Of a DNA stretch of 64,000 bases, positions 48,996-61,567 are shown one piece after another (position 1 is the stretch's first letter; the number at the start of each line of letters is the position of its first letter). The translations under genes were made by a program, and so were the position numbers. Source of the stretch: Styela clava (lineage: Eukaryota > Chordata > Ascidiacea > Stolidobranchia > Styelidae). The stretch lies in the NCBI RefSeq assembly GCF_964204865.1, contig NC_135250.1, positions 16,402,001 through 16,466,000 on the forward strand, read 5' to 3'. The notes under the pieces were generated by a model, which was not told where the DNA came from, ran no database searches, and saw nothing but the letters and a program-made list of their open reading frames with translations.

Positions 48996-49372
48996 ACCAG
49001 TTTTACTTACTTCATTGTAAATATTAGACCTGCAATATGCTATATCGTTCACACATGCGTTTTGTTCACACTACACAGTTTCTGTTTTTGTGGTATTGTT
49101 TACAGTTTGTTAACTTGTAGTGATGGTGTTCTAGCAGCGGTATCCGTGTATCATTTATAGCACTTTTCTGGAATTCAATTAGAAAATATTTAAATATATT
49201 TTTTATATATTCCATCCCATAGTCCCAATAACATGTTGTAAAATTTAAAGCGTATCAAAATACAATATGATACGTAATAATTTTTTTGCAAGTGATTAAC
49301 TTTAACTTTGTTGAGGTTAATCACATAATAAGTATTGTATTATTTTCATTTTAGGAGATCTAGAATCTAGAT

Positions 49373-50852
49373 CAGAGGTTGTGGGCGTTTGCGATAACTG
49401 TGGGGGCGCTGACTGCGAATTGGGCAATTGGGGGGGCGCTGACTATCAGATTGGGCAATTGCGGGGCGCTGGCAAAAAATCGGGCACTTACATGAAATGT
49501 AAAATTATTTAACATTTTTATTTATTCCAGTTTAACCTTATTGTTCGATCTAGTTTACTCATCTGTTTCGGTGTTTGGAATTGCTCGTTTAACGTTAAAT
49601 ATTGTTTTGTTATAATACAGGTCTAGCGCATGGCTTACGTTTATTGACACTTCATTCGCCACAGCCCTTCTATGTTGTCTTGCATGTCTCGTTGTCCAAA
49701 GTCAAAAATGTAGGCAATATGATAAGAAATTTTCTGTTATATGAACCCATTTCAGTCCAAAATTCTGATTTGCAATCAATGCGTTTTCTTTGTACCTAAA
49801 CGATGAAGCTATGAAGACGCCCAGCAAGCTTCGAAATCATCCGGATTAATCAAGCGAAAATGATACATTTTTCGGACCTCCTGGAGTATGCGCACCAAGA
49901 TGGCGCACAACCTCGGGTTGTGTACCAGGTTAGGGTTCGGGTTATGCGACATTTTGGTGCGCATACTTCAGGAGTACCAATTTTTGGAATTAAAAAAGCC
50001 AATAGCAATGTGCTTTCAGATTTATTAACCCACCATCAGAAAAGTAAGTTCTGGTTGCTGTTTTGGATTATAAGACGCCTTCTGTACCTTTAAGCTGATA
50101 ATGGCAGTGAACTAAACAACGGTCCCTGCGCTAAACTATCGCTCACCTAAACGATTATGCAATGAAAAAGATGAAGCATTCAAGCGCTTAATACACCACA
50201 CCGAATTAAGACGGTTTTCCAATGGAAACTGTCTTACACTAGCTCGACGAGTCGACGGGTGTCGTTGCTCGATAGCAAAAGGTTAGGATACCAATGGTTT
50301 TTCGCGCCTCCCTTCACCCTTGAATGCGAGTTTTACGTTTTCATCGCGTAAAGCAGCATATTCAAGAATTACACACTGACATTGAAATTTGTTTCTACGA
50401 TGTATTTCAATCCGAGTTTTCGGAGTGAGAAATTGACCCACTCGGCAATACTTACTAACATGGAATCCTTATTATGATCACTTTGCAAAGCGATTTTGAA
50501 CTCAAACCAAAATTCAGTGTTTAATATTATCTCCCCGGAATTAAATCAAATTAAAATATCCTCACATGAGGGATTATTGAAGAAAAAAAATCCCCACAGC
50601 TCATACTCGAGTGCCATACCGCAATTCTAGATGGCCGTATTCGACATATTTAAGAAACATAGGATTGTTTTTGACTAAAATGAAGCCGGCTATTGATGTG
50701 CTGGCGGCCTTTCGCTAGGCTCATCCATCTAATTGGAGTAGACTAATGATAAATGGAGAAAAAATGTATTTCTAATTCTCAGTCAGGGAGGCGTTTGTTA
50801 GCCAGAAGGTCGTCCAAGGGGGCGCTGGCAGAAAAAAGTTTGGGAAACACTG
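49373..50852 (+). mobile_element. hAT element with transposase debris and an internal MITE
   Basis: The left end CAGAGGTTGTGGGCG and right end inverse of CAGTGTTTCCCAAAC are diverged. Both neighbour GGGGGCGCTG motifs, and the flanking octamers ATCTAGAT and ACCTAGAT match at seven of eight positions. It is 1480 bp. Inside, the plus strand has transposase-like pieces: a frame near 49740-49850 with RFLCT then NDEAMKTPSKLRNHP (a zinc-finger region of ZBED/SCAND3-type hATs), and near 50165-50270 DEAFKRLIHHTELRRFSNGN (the LLFHTEVRWLSKGK-like block). All are broken by stops. Confidence 0.72.
49874..49978. mobile_element. small MITE, family GGTACTCC, nested in hAT
   Basis: The left arm GGACCTCCTGGAGTATGCGC and the inverted right arm GGTACTCCTGAAGTATGCGC pair over about 35 bases, including ACCAAGATGGCGCA. 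Flanks CATTTTTC and AATTTTTG agree at six of eight. It is 105 bp and belongs to the same family as 16767-16984. It splits the transposase debris of the host element. Confidence 0.65.
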
Positions 50853-53800
50853 ACCTAGATGAATGTTTTATTGCTACTTCATTACTTCACTGGCTTACTT
50901 CACCTTATATTCGTTATATAAGAGCAACATAATCTGATGAATTTGAAATAATATTATGATTTCATTCAATACGATGCTTCTAATTTGATTCCTTTTAATT
51001 TTGAATATGGACATTAAACATTGAATACTGTTTTATTATTATTTGAAAAAAGTACTTCTAAAAATAGAATGTGTTTCGGCTTTATAGGTCATAATTTTAT
51101 ACAGCGAAAAGTTCAAAGCTATAATACCATTAATGAATCTAAAATTAAGTGGGTCACTGTGGTGACAACAAGGCTATTTAATTGTATTGATCGTATGTTG
51201 CATGGAAATTAATAGAGGCGACACCAGACAAACTTTTACACCTTTTTCCGCCAAAAATGAGGTCTGGTGATGTCATAATTTTATGATAAAAAAAATGAAT
51301 AATCGTTTGGAAATTATTACCGCGAATCAAATACTGAAGCTGTTTAGTGTACTATTAATGCAGTAATATCTAGTGTCTTGCGAAAGGTAAGATTATCCGA
51401 TTATTTGACAAAATTTATAGTGTTATATACAGAATGTAATCATTTTATTTTTAGCCACACCAACAATGGATGGATGTTGATCTGCATTATATTGAGTCAT
51501 AGTCTAAAATATTCAGTTATAAAGAGTATGCTTTTAAAAATAATATGCACTGGAGTCCAGGGTAAAACTTTATGTTGCACAAAATGAACGATTCAGCATT
51601 CTAATCAAATATTCATAAAAGTAGTATTAACAATATTGAAAGCACATAGATGCTAATTTAATCACCGCTGACCTATGAAATTTCAAATCAACATCAATTA
51701 AGGGTACGAGCTGAGAGATAAACTTAATAAAAACGTAATAGCGAAAATTTGTTGTGTGTTAGGTCAGTATATTTTCTCGAAAATGCAATTAGCAAATTAT
51801 TGAAACTTGTATTTATATATATAGTCGCCAAAAATGTGACATGGATTTCATTTTGTCGAGACATGCTAATCAATACCATATTTGGAATGATGTTATTGAT
51901 TACATATTATCATGTAACACATGGTAGCATGCTAATAATTTGAATTGTTTGATTTTTCATTTTTTTAATTGAATATTTCAATCTTGGCAAAATCGTTTGC
52001 ATGTCTTCATACAGTATGACGTATGTACCAAATTGATGATGTTGAAAATCGTTATAAATGCAACAATGTTGCAAATAATGAATGCTGACCTCGCACTATT
52101 CTGTCGCCGCTCGTGAAAGACAAAATCAAAACAAAACTAAAAATCAGATTTAGTGGTTGAATCAAAGCATTTCATGAATTTTTGTATAGTTCATATATAC
52201 AAACAACATAGTAATTCTCAAATATGTGAGCACGAAAGTCGCGCCTCGGTACTGGTGAGGCCGGACTCAGAACATTGAGTTTGCTGAAGAGGTGACGGTG
52301 TTAGTAGAGAAGCAATGGAATGGGAATCAATACAAAACATTATTAGACTATGTTAGCCATGATTATAATTTGCCTTGTCAGTTGTCCACGAGATAATACA
52401 AATTGTGTTGCTTGATTGCAATATTTTAGATTGCAAATTTTATGCCTTTGGGAACTTTGTTGTATCAGCTACATCAAACGTGTTTCTGGCAAGAAAGGCA
52501 AACTGTTGCACGATTCAATATTTAGTTTGAAGAAGATTCGAGTTATACGGAAACATATAATTAAAATTTCTAAATTTAGCCCATATAATCGTTATGCGAC
52601 CAGAATTAAAAGTTTTCTCATTTAAAAATTCCTTGTGTGTAAATTAAATTTTGCGTGATGCGTGTGAAGAGAACGTAAGCGTGCTCATATATTACGCACG
52701 CTTTACGCAAATGCGTAAATAGACCTAAAATCAATTTTTTTCATATATTGAGAATAGATTTAGCTTAATTTAAAACAAAACCTTCAAAACAAAACTATTT
52801 AATAATACTGTCATTTTCAGGTGATTTCGATCTGTCGTGGGATGGAAATATTGTGAAAGATGTAAGAATATATCTTACGGTGGGAACAATACTTTATAAC
52901 GTGATTGCTCGTGTGATGCAAGAATTAGTTAGTGCAAAAATTTTATTGCCGTATTCAGAAATAGCGTTCTCTATAGTTCTTTTCTCTAAAAGGCATTTTC
53001 TCGTTTAAATAAAAGTCTAGATCTGGACAGAGCAATGATTTTGTACTTATTTGACCTCTGGCTTCATTTTAGAAATATCAGATAAATTGTCAGTTGATCT
53101 GACTCAAACGAATGGTTAAATGACTTGGATTTTACTTTCGGAATGCCAATTACAGTAGTGCTTCAGTAGATAGTATGAAATAAAGATTCTCTATCAAATT
53201 AGCGAGTAATCGAGTAAGCGACAGCTGTGCATTTTTAAATTCGAAGTAGGTGTCCAAGCTGTATAAGTATTCTAGGTTTAGTATTTAATAAAAAATTTCC
53301 AAAGCAATATCTCATGATCTAATTAAAATTGGATGAAATTTATTTTGAAATGGCTACTAACTAGCTGAGATCATTTGGTAATAAACTTCCTCTTGGTATC
53401 ATTTATATTGATTGGGGACTTTAGATTTTAGTCAACCCCTATAAATGGTAAAAGTTACATCAGCCTTGTTTTAGTGAAACATTCACACAAGAATACTACA
53501 AATTAACTAAGCTTTGAATTGTAATTGTATATTTCATGAAATGATCACAAACCAACATTCACAGCCTTTATTTTATTTGAGCATTGTCGAAATTCGCAGA
53601 ACTACTTCCAGTAGGATATGATATTGCGTCACGTGTAAATTACTCAACTCAACATGGTCGACGCAAATAAATAAAAATACGAGTCGATCAAATTCTCTAA
53701 ATTGTTTATATTAAATAAATATCGAACAGCATGTATAGAAGTTCCCATTCGGAAGAAGAATAATGACGTTAGATGTAGATGAGTTAGATAGATTTTAGTT

Positions 53801-54097
53801 CGTCTTTGATGATACAGATATCTATTTATATAAATATCAAGTATGTTGCCTCCGTTTTAGCGATTTTCATAAACCCTTCAATGGTGTTACATGGTTTCTT
53901 ATACAATTAAATGATATCTTGTATTTCAAGGCCCTTACTTAATGGGAGCATAAAATAAAATAGTTTAAATATTCTTATAAATTAATGAGAACAGGAAATG
54001 TTAGTGAATCCATAATTAGACAATTTTCTAAAAATAGAACTTCGCTTCCAGCTTGTAAATTTGCCCATTAACGTAAATAGTTTGGAATTCCAAATAA
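50853..54097. other. AT-rich intergenic stretch
   Basis: No gene is supported. A start-less frame after a TTTTCAG at about 52821-53008 (DFDLSWDGNIVKDVRIYLTV) has no downstream partner and was left out. Confidence 0.4.
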
Positions 54098-54316
54098 AAA
54101 ATAATCCACAATCAGCGTGCTAAAAAGAGACTGTCTGTGCCTGGGCGACAGGCATTTAATCCTGTGGAACATTATAAGAAAAATTGGGAGATTTGTAAAT
54201 TCAACAATGTTTCAAAATACGTTGGTTGTACTGACGGCGCACTAAGACACGATTTCAATATAAACGACGTTACAATGAACAAATTAACATTGTGCGGTGG
54301 ACCGACGTCGCTATAG
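54098..54316 (+). CDS. coding-like open frame, unassigned
   Basis: The plus strand is open for 72 codons from 54098 to TAG at 54314-54316, without an ATG at its start. It has a non-random composition, including HYKKNWEICKFNNVSKYVGC, TDGALRHDFNINDV and a terminal LCGGPTSL. It could be a last exon, or a transposon fragment (a VGC-x-DG segment weakly recalls PIF/Harbinger transposases, though the expected following residues are absent). No upstream exon could be placed. Confidence 0.25.
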   Translation, partial: KIIHNQRAKKRLSVPGRQAFNPVEHYKKNWEICKFNNVSKYVGCTDGALRHDFNINDVTMNKLTLCGGPTSL

Positions 54317-56446
54317 ATTGTATCACAAAATAACATGTTTTTAAATCTTCCGCTCTGCGTGGCGCGACTGTAATAAACTTAATTGCAGGTTACAGGTAAA
54401 TTCTTTTTATTTAATTAGTCCTACGATCAAAAACATCTTCGAAAATTGTCTATCTTGGAGATGGATCTTGAACATAAAATTATATAAGACGTTTATAATG
54501 AGGTGATAGATTCAAAAGTCCAATAAAATGTATGATAAAAAATTCTAAATAATGAAAATTTAAACATTTACAAATTCTAATCCTTCATATTTCGCGGGAA
54601 ATAGATCTATAAATAATCCCTTTGGAATATTATTCAAACTAATAGTGCCGTAAGTATGAAAATATATCTGTAGTTGTTTTATAAAGAAAATAATGTTAAT
54701 GGGATTTTATAGCCAGCAAACAAGTGATCGTTAATACGTCAAGTATTTGGACAACTTTTTTCTTGGAAATGTATATATAAATAAATTTAGTTGAGAGCTC
54801 ATACATCTAACACAAATAGCTATTTTATGCTATATTTCCGTAGTTTGTTCGGGCTTGTTTTATGGATAACATGAAATCAAGATCCCAAACTCTTCAAGTA
54901 GAGACATCGGAATATTCCAAAATAAAAAATGAAAGGTATTTCTCAGTTCTTAATTTTTGTTTTGCCTTTTTCTTCATTTTTTTAGTTTCCAATGTGATTT
55001 AAATGGAATTTCTACTTGTCCAGTGCTTTGAAGAAAGAAACAACGTTCACCTTTGTTATGTACTTCATTCGTACACTGTTCTCTTCGTACATCTGCTCGC
55101 CAATGTAACAAGGTTGAAAGAAAATAAGGCTTAACAAAACCTCTTTCGCGCGTATTCCCCATTGATGCTGTCGCTGGAATATTATCACAATTATAAGATT
55201 TCTTTGTATTCCTTTATTTTCATTACAAACAAAATTGAAGAAACAAATCACGTAGCGTTGAAAAGAACAAGATGGCAATATACAAAACAATTGAAAAAAT
55301 GGGAAATACAATTTTGGAAACAAAAATTCTTAGAAGTAGTACATAGAAAATTCGTTAGAGTGATCGATTTAATACGTAGTTTTATTACATTTATTAGTAA
55401 ACTTTCATTTTAAAAATAATATCATATTGATTCCGAATCGCGATAATGATAATAATAAATAATATTTGGATAAAATTCGCCAGTAATTATCAATATAATA
55501 TTACTTGAAAAAAATGAATTTATCAAGAAACTTTGGGAATTTTGTATATTACAGTTTAGATAGGTAAATGTAAGCTGATAATACTGATGTAAGGATTGTC
55601 GGCAACACGTATAAACGAATAAAATAAACTACATTTGGAAGATGAATTTCAATTTAAAATTGAATCAATCATTCAAGTCAGACAGTAGGCTTGCTAATTT
55701 AAATAACCCAACACTTGGCGAGTTGCTCTGAACTATTTGGCACGCTACAGAACATTAAGTCGAATTAAATCAAAATATAATTGCAAGCAAAGCCGGTGGG
55801 AACTTGGTATCGCGTCAGCGAATTGTGATTGTTCAGCGATTATTTACATCGTGTAGTTACATTCATGTTGACAATGCATAATGTTGTAATTGAGATTAAC
55901 AAAAAAATTTAAATCAAACTCGAGTTTACTCTTATCTGACCCACAACGCCACATGTTTGATTCCTTTGAGTCAAATATTGGAATTTCAGCCACTCAAATT
56001 GCTTAAAAATATTTCGGTTTACGACATAATTGGCTAAATCGCAAACAAATTGGCACGTTACGAAACACAATATTCGCAGAACTGTTCGTAGCTATCTGAA
56101 GAATTTCAACCACCAATAATTAATTTCTGTGGCTTGATCTGTAAATTAGTTTTAATTTCATTCCTCTGATATTTCGAAACCTCGATTACTTGTCTGTCTT
56201 GTTCAACACCATCGTTCGCACACTATGTTTTAGAATCTGATAACATTGTGTTTCAAGAGCATTTTGAAAATTTGGGGGTTCTTGGTATCCGTTGTCTCCT
56301 TGATCCAGCTATATTTGTACAGTTGGTATACGGAAACGTCTCCAAGCCAAAGCACCAAAGAAGAAATCTTGCTCGCCACTTTCTTCCATTTTGACAATTT
56401 TTGCGTCGTAGGCTTTCTTATATCAGTAAATATTGTTGTTTTGAAA
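54317..56446. other. AT-rich stretch downstream of copy 3
   Basis: Overlapping frames near 54974-55413 occur on both strands and none shows a domain. The 3' end of copy 3 (minus strand) must lie at the right end of this stretch. Confidence 0.4.
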
Positions 56447-57877
56447 TTATCCAGTCAAATTCCGCAGCAATGGCATAGGGCAGCGTCTCCGTGGCTTGTG
56501 TCTTAACACTGCTTTAGCTTTGCACTTGTGATCAAACTGAACCTTGCAGTAGGGATGAACATTTCCATATGAAGGAGTTCTGAAATATGCAAATATTATC
56601 GTATTGATTTTGAATGTTTCGAATTTTCTTAATTTTGTTTACCACAATTTACCACATGAACAATGCATCAAATTATTAAATTTTGAACGAAATGGCGGGA
56701 TCACTGTACATTCATTGCATTGGCAGAATTTAATAATATATGAAAGGGTACATTATGCTCGTACTAAACAGAATAATACCGAACAAAACTTACTTTAAAC
56801 AGCAGTAGGATTCCCACGTCGTAAGCACGTAGTTAATAAAATGGAATTGTAGAATTTGCTTTTCTTTGTCATATACAGGAATGGTCTCATATTCACATTC
56901 GACCTGTACCGCTTCCTCTTCAGATAGTTCAACTTCTCTATCGTTACCAAATCTTGCTGACATTCTTTCTCCCAATAAATCTACGACGCGCTTCAATAAT
57001 CCTGCTTTCTTAACAGGGGTTGTCATGTTGACAACTTTAATAACCATGCATGAAGCCTGAAAATGTAATATAAGCATATGAATAAAAGACATTTTGAAAT
57101 TACAGGAAACATTTCGAACAAATAATTAAATGTGTTTAAACTGAGTTTAAAGAAATCACCCCATATTTTTAAAAAACTTAAGCAATGCACGCAAAAATTA
57201 ACCATTAATCATATATGCAAACAGGACAAACGTCAACAATTTTTAAATGTGCTTACAACGAAATGCTTCGTTTTAACGCAGGTGCAGAGGGAACAAGATC
57301 CTCGATTTTCATTGACGTCAGCGAACACATCATTTTCTTTATGATTACTTTGCCCTCGTAGATTACGACATCCAGACATTTTGTAGCATTTTTCAGAAGA
57401 GGAGGCGGCAAATCGAGACACGACCAGCAATAAGGATAATTGTAATATCTGAACGAAATGGTTAACACATTGTCAATCATATTTACCAGAAAAATAAGAT
57501 TTGGAAACGTATAATTGACAGCTGTACCGGCAATGACAGACCACAAAGAATAGACTTATCGCTCTGATCAATGGGCTGGAACTGGAAACTAACTAATAGT
57601 ATTTAGTGTGCTTATTCCTACTATACTCCTCGCCCCTCTGTCTACGCTTCGTTTTAAAATCATAAACATACACCTAAATTTGTATACTCAGGTTGAAACG
57701 AACATCATTTGGATTTAAGCCTAGAAGTTGAAATTTAACAGGTTTTGCAACAATGCGGGCTACACTGGAATCCATGGAGGTACCCTGATCTACACAAACA
57801 CATTGAAACAATTATGTTACACTCACCATGTTGTTGATGTTGATGATCTTTTTCATATTAGGAGTGTAGAACTTCAT
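56447..57877 (-). CDS. secreted microseminoprotein-like protein, copy 3
   Basis: Minus-strand exons 57877-57827, 57448-57257, 57056-56794 and 56579-56447 join at GT-AG introns with phases 0, 0, 2, exactly as in copy 2, giving 212 residues. The start exon is longer than in copy 2 (MKFYTPNMKKIININNM), and an internal ATG is an alternative start. A hydrophobic run (ILQLSLLLVVSRFAA) gives the signal peptide. The mature part has KCYKMSGC, SCSLCTC, an added block with ASC and VEC, then WESYCC, HPYC, KC and RRRC. It is clearly closer to copy 2 than to copy 1: the YKMSGC, NDVFADVN, FHFINYV and RRRCPMPL segments are shared. The gene faces copy 2 in convergent orientation about 14 kb away. Confidence 0.8.
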
Positions 57878-60120
57878 TTAACTGCCCCAAAAGTATAGAA
57901 AAGGTAGAACTGAGGCTAGTAAAATTTTTCTGCTTTCACGATGCTCGTAGAAACAACATTTGAAAGTGACATAAATTAATTCGAAATGTGTTAAATACAA
58001 TTTTCTCGGACCCTCGGGCTACCGTAACCTCAGCGTTAAAGGGCTCAATTTAAATAATTTTGTCTGGTGATCCTTTTAATTGCAATCCAGGTTTAATTAG
58101 TTACAACATATGTCTCAAAATATTACATTTGGTCACAGCTTATTTTTATACTTCCAAATATGGTAATGTCAAGTTTTCAAAAATCATTAGGATATTATAG
58201 GGCAGAGGGCTGTATTCTTTTCTCCAGAGGTGCAGCGGCGTTTACTAACATTGAATCTGAAACATCTTCTCTCTGTCAGTGTGATCATAGAACATTAAGT
58301 GGGATGTATGTTCATTGCCTGGGTGGACTAAAATTGGTGAACGCAAAAACATTTAATCAGTTATTCGGAAGGTAAGATGGTCGTAGTTGAAATCTATATC
58401 ACTGAAATACATCAATCTTCAAATGTCGGCTTTCTACCGTTCAAAATGAATTCGGTTTATATATATATATTATTTCCAGGGAGCAGATATTTAACTTAAT
58501 GTTCCAAATATTAAATTTACTTTAGTTCCGATTTTGAACAAATTTCTGTGATCATTGTAAACATATACTCAGCATTTTTTAGTTTGATACAATATGAAAT
58601 AACTGGGGATAGGCTGTGAGACCAGACTAATTTAATAAGCTATACAGATCATATTAGAAAAAACTTTTGAGTAATTAAGTCAAATAATTTACACAAATTG
58701 AGCGGTATAAACGATCACGAATTAGGTTCGTATTCATGTGATTTGATTTAACTGAATGACATCTACTCGTCAACTTGTGTTCTTGCTCCGCCACGAGGAG
58801 AACAAAAATTATTTATATTAGAGGAAGGTAGCGTTTCTTCTAAAAATTGTAAATCTTTTTAATATCAATCAATACTACATTTGCTAACACGATGAATTCA
58901 CTCCTACACTAAGCTACTGGTATTTCACTAGTTATATTTTACAAAGCTTTGACTATATCGCTTTACACGCTTATCGCTTTTCTATTTTCGTATATAGGAC
59001 CAAATCAATTTTATATGTCAAAAAATCCTTTGTTTTGCGCTATATCCATATGTTTCACGTATCTTTCTTCGCGCGGTTCTAGTAATTATATATTATGAAA
59101 TGCTCAGGGTTGAGCTGATAATTTTTCGCCTATTGAAAAATAAAGTGCAAATTGGCAACGGATGGCATAACTTTGAACAAATTGCGACTCTGAGAAAATA
59201 GGCAAATTGGCATTTGAAAACAACTTTGTAGAGAGCTTCAATTGTATGCTCTACGTTTTTTCAGCTATTCATAACATGCGAATGCAATTTGGGCCCCTTA
59301 TAGACGGCATCATGACATCATTTTAGTAGTATTAACTCCAATATGGCACACGTCAGTTACGGTTGCATAGAATCTCTAATACCAGGAAGCAACATATTTC
59401 TAGCTTTGTATTGCCCGTCTCATCAGTGTTCCTTCTATGGAAATTTATACTAAGCAACTGTTTGTTTTAGTGAACATAAATGTTTTAGGGCTGAGTTAGC
59501 ATACACTGTGTCCATGTTTATTGCCGAATATTGTTGGATGAACGCGCAATAAAAATTTCAAAATGCGACACCGGACCGCGTTGGCATAGGCGCGGCTAAA
59601 AATAGCCTGTTCCAGATGAATCTAGATTCTAGATCTATTCTAGACAATTCAAGTTATGGTACTTGGACGTAACAGACACTTGTGTGACATTACAATGATC
59701 AATGGCAACCAAAATACGGGTGAAAATCGCACCGACATTCTAGATATAGGCGTTAGAAAATATGACAACCTATTGTTGCGAACGAGCGAGAATAAGAATA
59801 TACTACGCAAGTGGTCTGGTGGTACTGCGTCATTGTCATGGTGCAAATTACTATTAGTATGTGGCAATCTATATACCATGAAACTTCCCAATATTTCCTA
59901 TTTTATAACTAGTAGATATTTGAGATTAAGCAGCACTATCGTCTCACAATATCATAACATGCCCCTATTTTACAGCACATAAAGTAAGCATCACTAAATG
60001 TCATGACCGCTGCTCGATTGACTATGTCAAGTTACCGCACGGGCCTCCTCCATATTTTACCTAAATGAATTCCCAAATAGAATCGTGTATTTCCCAGCTT
60101 GAAATAAAATTCACGTAACA
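57878..60120. other. intergenic stretch upstream of copy 3
   Basis: No gene is supported. A TA run lies at 58459-58470. Open frames at 58160-58375 and 59656-59982 lack domains, splice partners or family resemblance. Confidence 0.4.
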
Positions 60121-60128
60121 CCCTAAAC

Positions 60129-61095
60129 CAGAGTGGTCCAAACCCAGGCCCGCGGGCCACATGTGGCCTGCAGTCTCATTATTTGTGGCCCGCGTCGCAT
60201 TCGGAGAGTAATCGCATTTGCTAGGTAAAATCGCATTTGGTGTTATTTCGTCACAAAATTAAGCAGAAAATTTTTCTAACATATTGTTACATCACTAATG
60301 TCACTAAATTGACCAGTGGTATGGCTGGATAGCTAAGGCGACTGTCGAAGTTGAATGGTGGTCTAAATTGTTATCTGGCTTACAAGATTTTTAGTCGCGA
60401 ATATATGCTAACAATTTTGGCACCATATCAAACTAAAAATCAAATGCAGATTCTATCAGCTTAGGTTGGCTAGGCCTGATAACCAAATATTATTGTTATG
60501 GTCTAACAATATAATTTATACCGGGTGTTTTTCGCAACCAGCCCAAATAGTATTACAAAAAATGCTGCCTATATGTCAGAAAATTCAGTAATCACTCTTT
60601 TGTACCTCACATTCGGTAATCAATCAATCTGCAGGTATTTTGTAAGTAACTTCGTAAACATGAGTTTGAAAAGAAAGCTGACGAATGCAAACAGATTTTT
60701 AACTGGATATGGGAGGTAAAATATGTCGGATATGTCGGCAAGTTGTGTGGATAAAAAAAGAATGTAATTTTAATTGGCATTTCAGAATCTCGTGATCAAT
60801 GAGCATTTTATAAAGTTAACATTTTGCTTTGAAAATCTTATGGATGTTCGAAAGCACTTACATTCGCGGAAGCATTTTTTCCGGTATGAAAAGTTTGAAA
60901 TCTTACACTAATGGAGATATAAAAACAATTTCGCAGGTTTAAGTGGGTATTTACATGTTTTAGCTTAATAAATGACAAATACTGATCGGAAGTGTTTGTA
61001 TTGTACTGTTTATCTATTCATGGCACAATTGTGGCCCGCGAACAATACAAAAATAATTTTGTGGCCTCCGGAGCCGACAATCTTGGACCACCCTG
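60129..61095 (+). mobile_element. hAT element with perfect 8-bp target duplication
   Basis: CAGAGTGGTCCAAACCCAGG at the left and the inverse of CAGGGTGGTCCAAGATTGTC at the right are the inverted ends, with GTGGCCCGCG motifs inside both. CCCTAAAC flanks both sides (60121-60128 and 61096-61103). It is 967 bp. A plus-strand MSLKRKLTNANRF near 60661-60700 resembles the N-terminal start of hAT transposases of the GTF2IRD2/FAM200 type; the remainder is deleted. Confidence 0.88.
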
Positions 61096-61103
61096 CCCTA
61101 AAC

Positions 61104-61567
61104 TATGCATAGATTCAAAGAAGTAACAGTACAGTCGAAAATCTAGTTTAAGCAAGCGTGAGATATAAAAATTATAAAATGAAAATTCTAACATCACTGT
61201 TTTTTTGATACTTCTTAATCCTATTCCTTAAAGTTGTCAGGTTTTCTAATATACTATGCCTTTTCTAATTTATAGAATAAAGAAAATTTATTTCAAGTTT
61301 GAACGTTTATTTCGTTTTATTAAAAAGTTGTTGCAGACATGAAAAAAAAAAATTCAAATAACATATACGTGATATACGTAAAATGACGTACCGGTAGTTG
61401 TAAATGAATTTTGGCAATGTGCGAATATTGTTTATTTTTTTTATTGATTAAAAAATAACAATATTGAATATTGTTATTTTTTACACGAATAAATCAGCGA
61501 ATCATAATTGATAATTATATTAATTAATAAAAGATGGAAATATGTATTCTGTGTTATGACTTTTATA
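61104..61567. other. spacer downstream of the transporter gene
   Basis: AT-rich sequence between the hAT element and the transporter stop codon, with no feature beyond TTATT and AATA runs. It probably contains the 3' untranslated region of the minus-strand transporter gene. Confidence 0.4.

Noticed and set aside
52821..53008. Start-less plus-strand frame after TTTTCAG, with an overlapping cysteine-rich reading that recalls a microseminoprotein exon
   Set aside because: The cysteine-rich reading is broken by a stop, no partner exon is present, and the spacing does not match the three real copies.
59656..59982. 108-codon plus-strand frame
   Set aside because: No recognisable domain, and another frame overlaps it on the opposite strand; no splice partner found.
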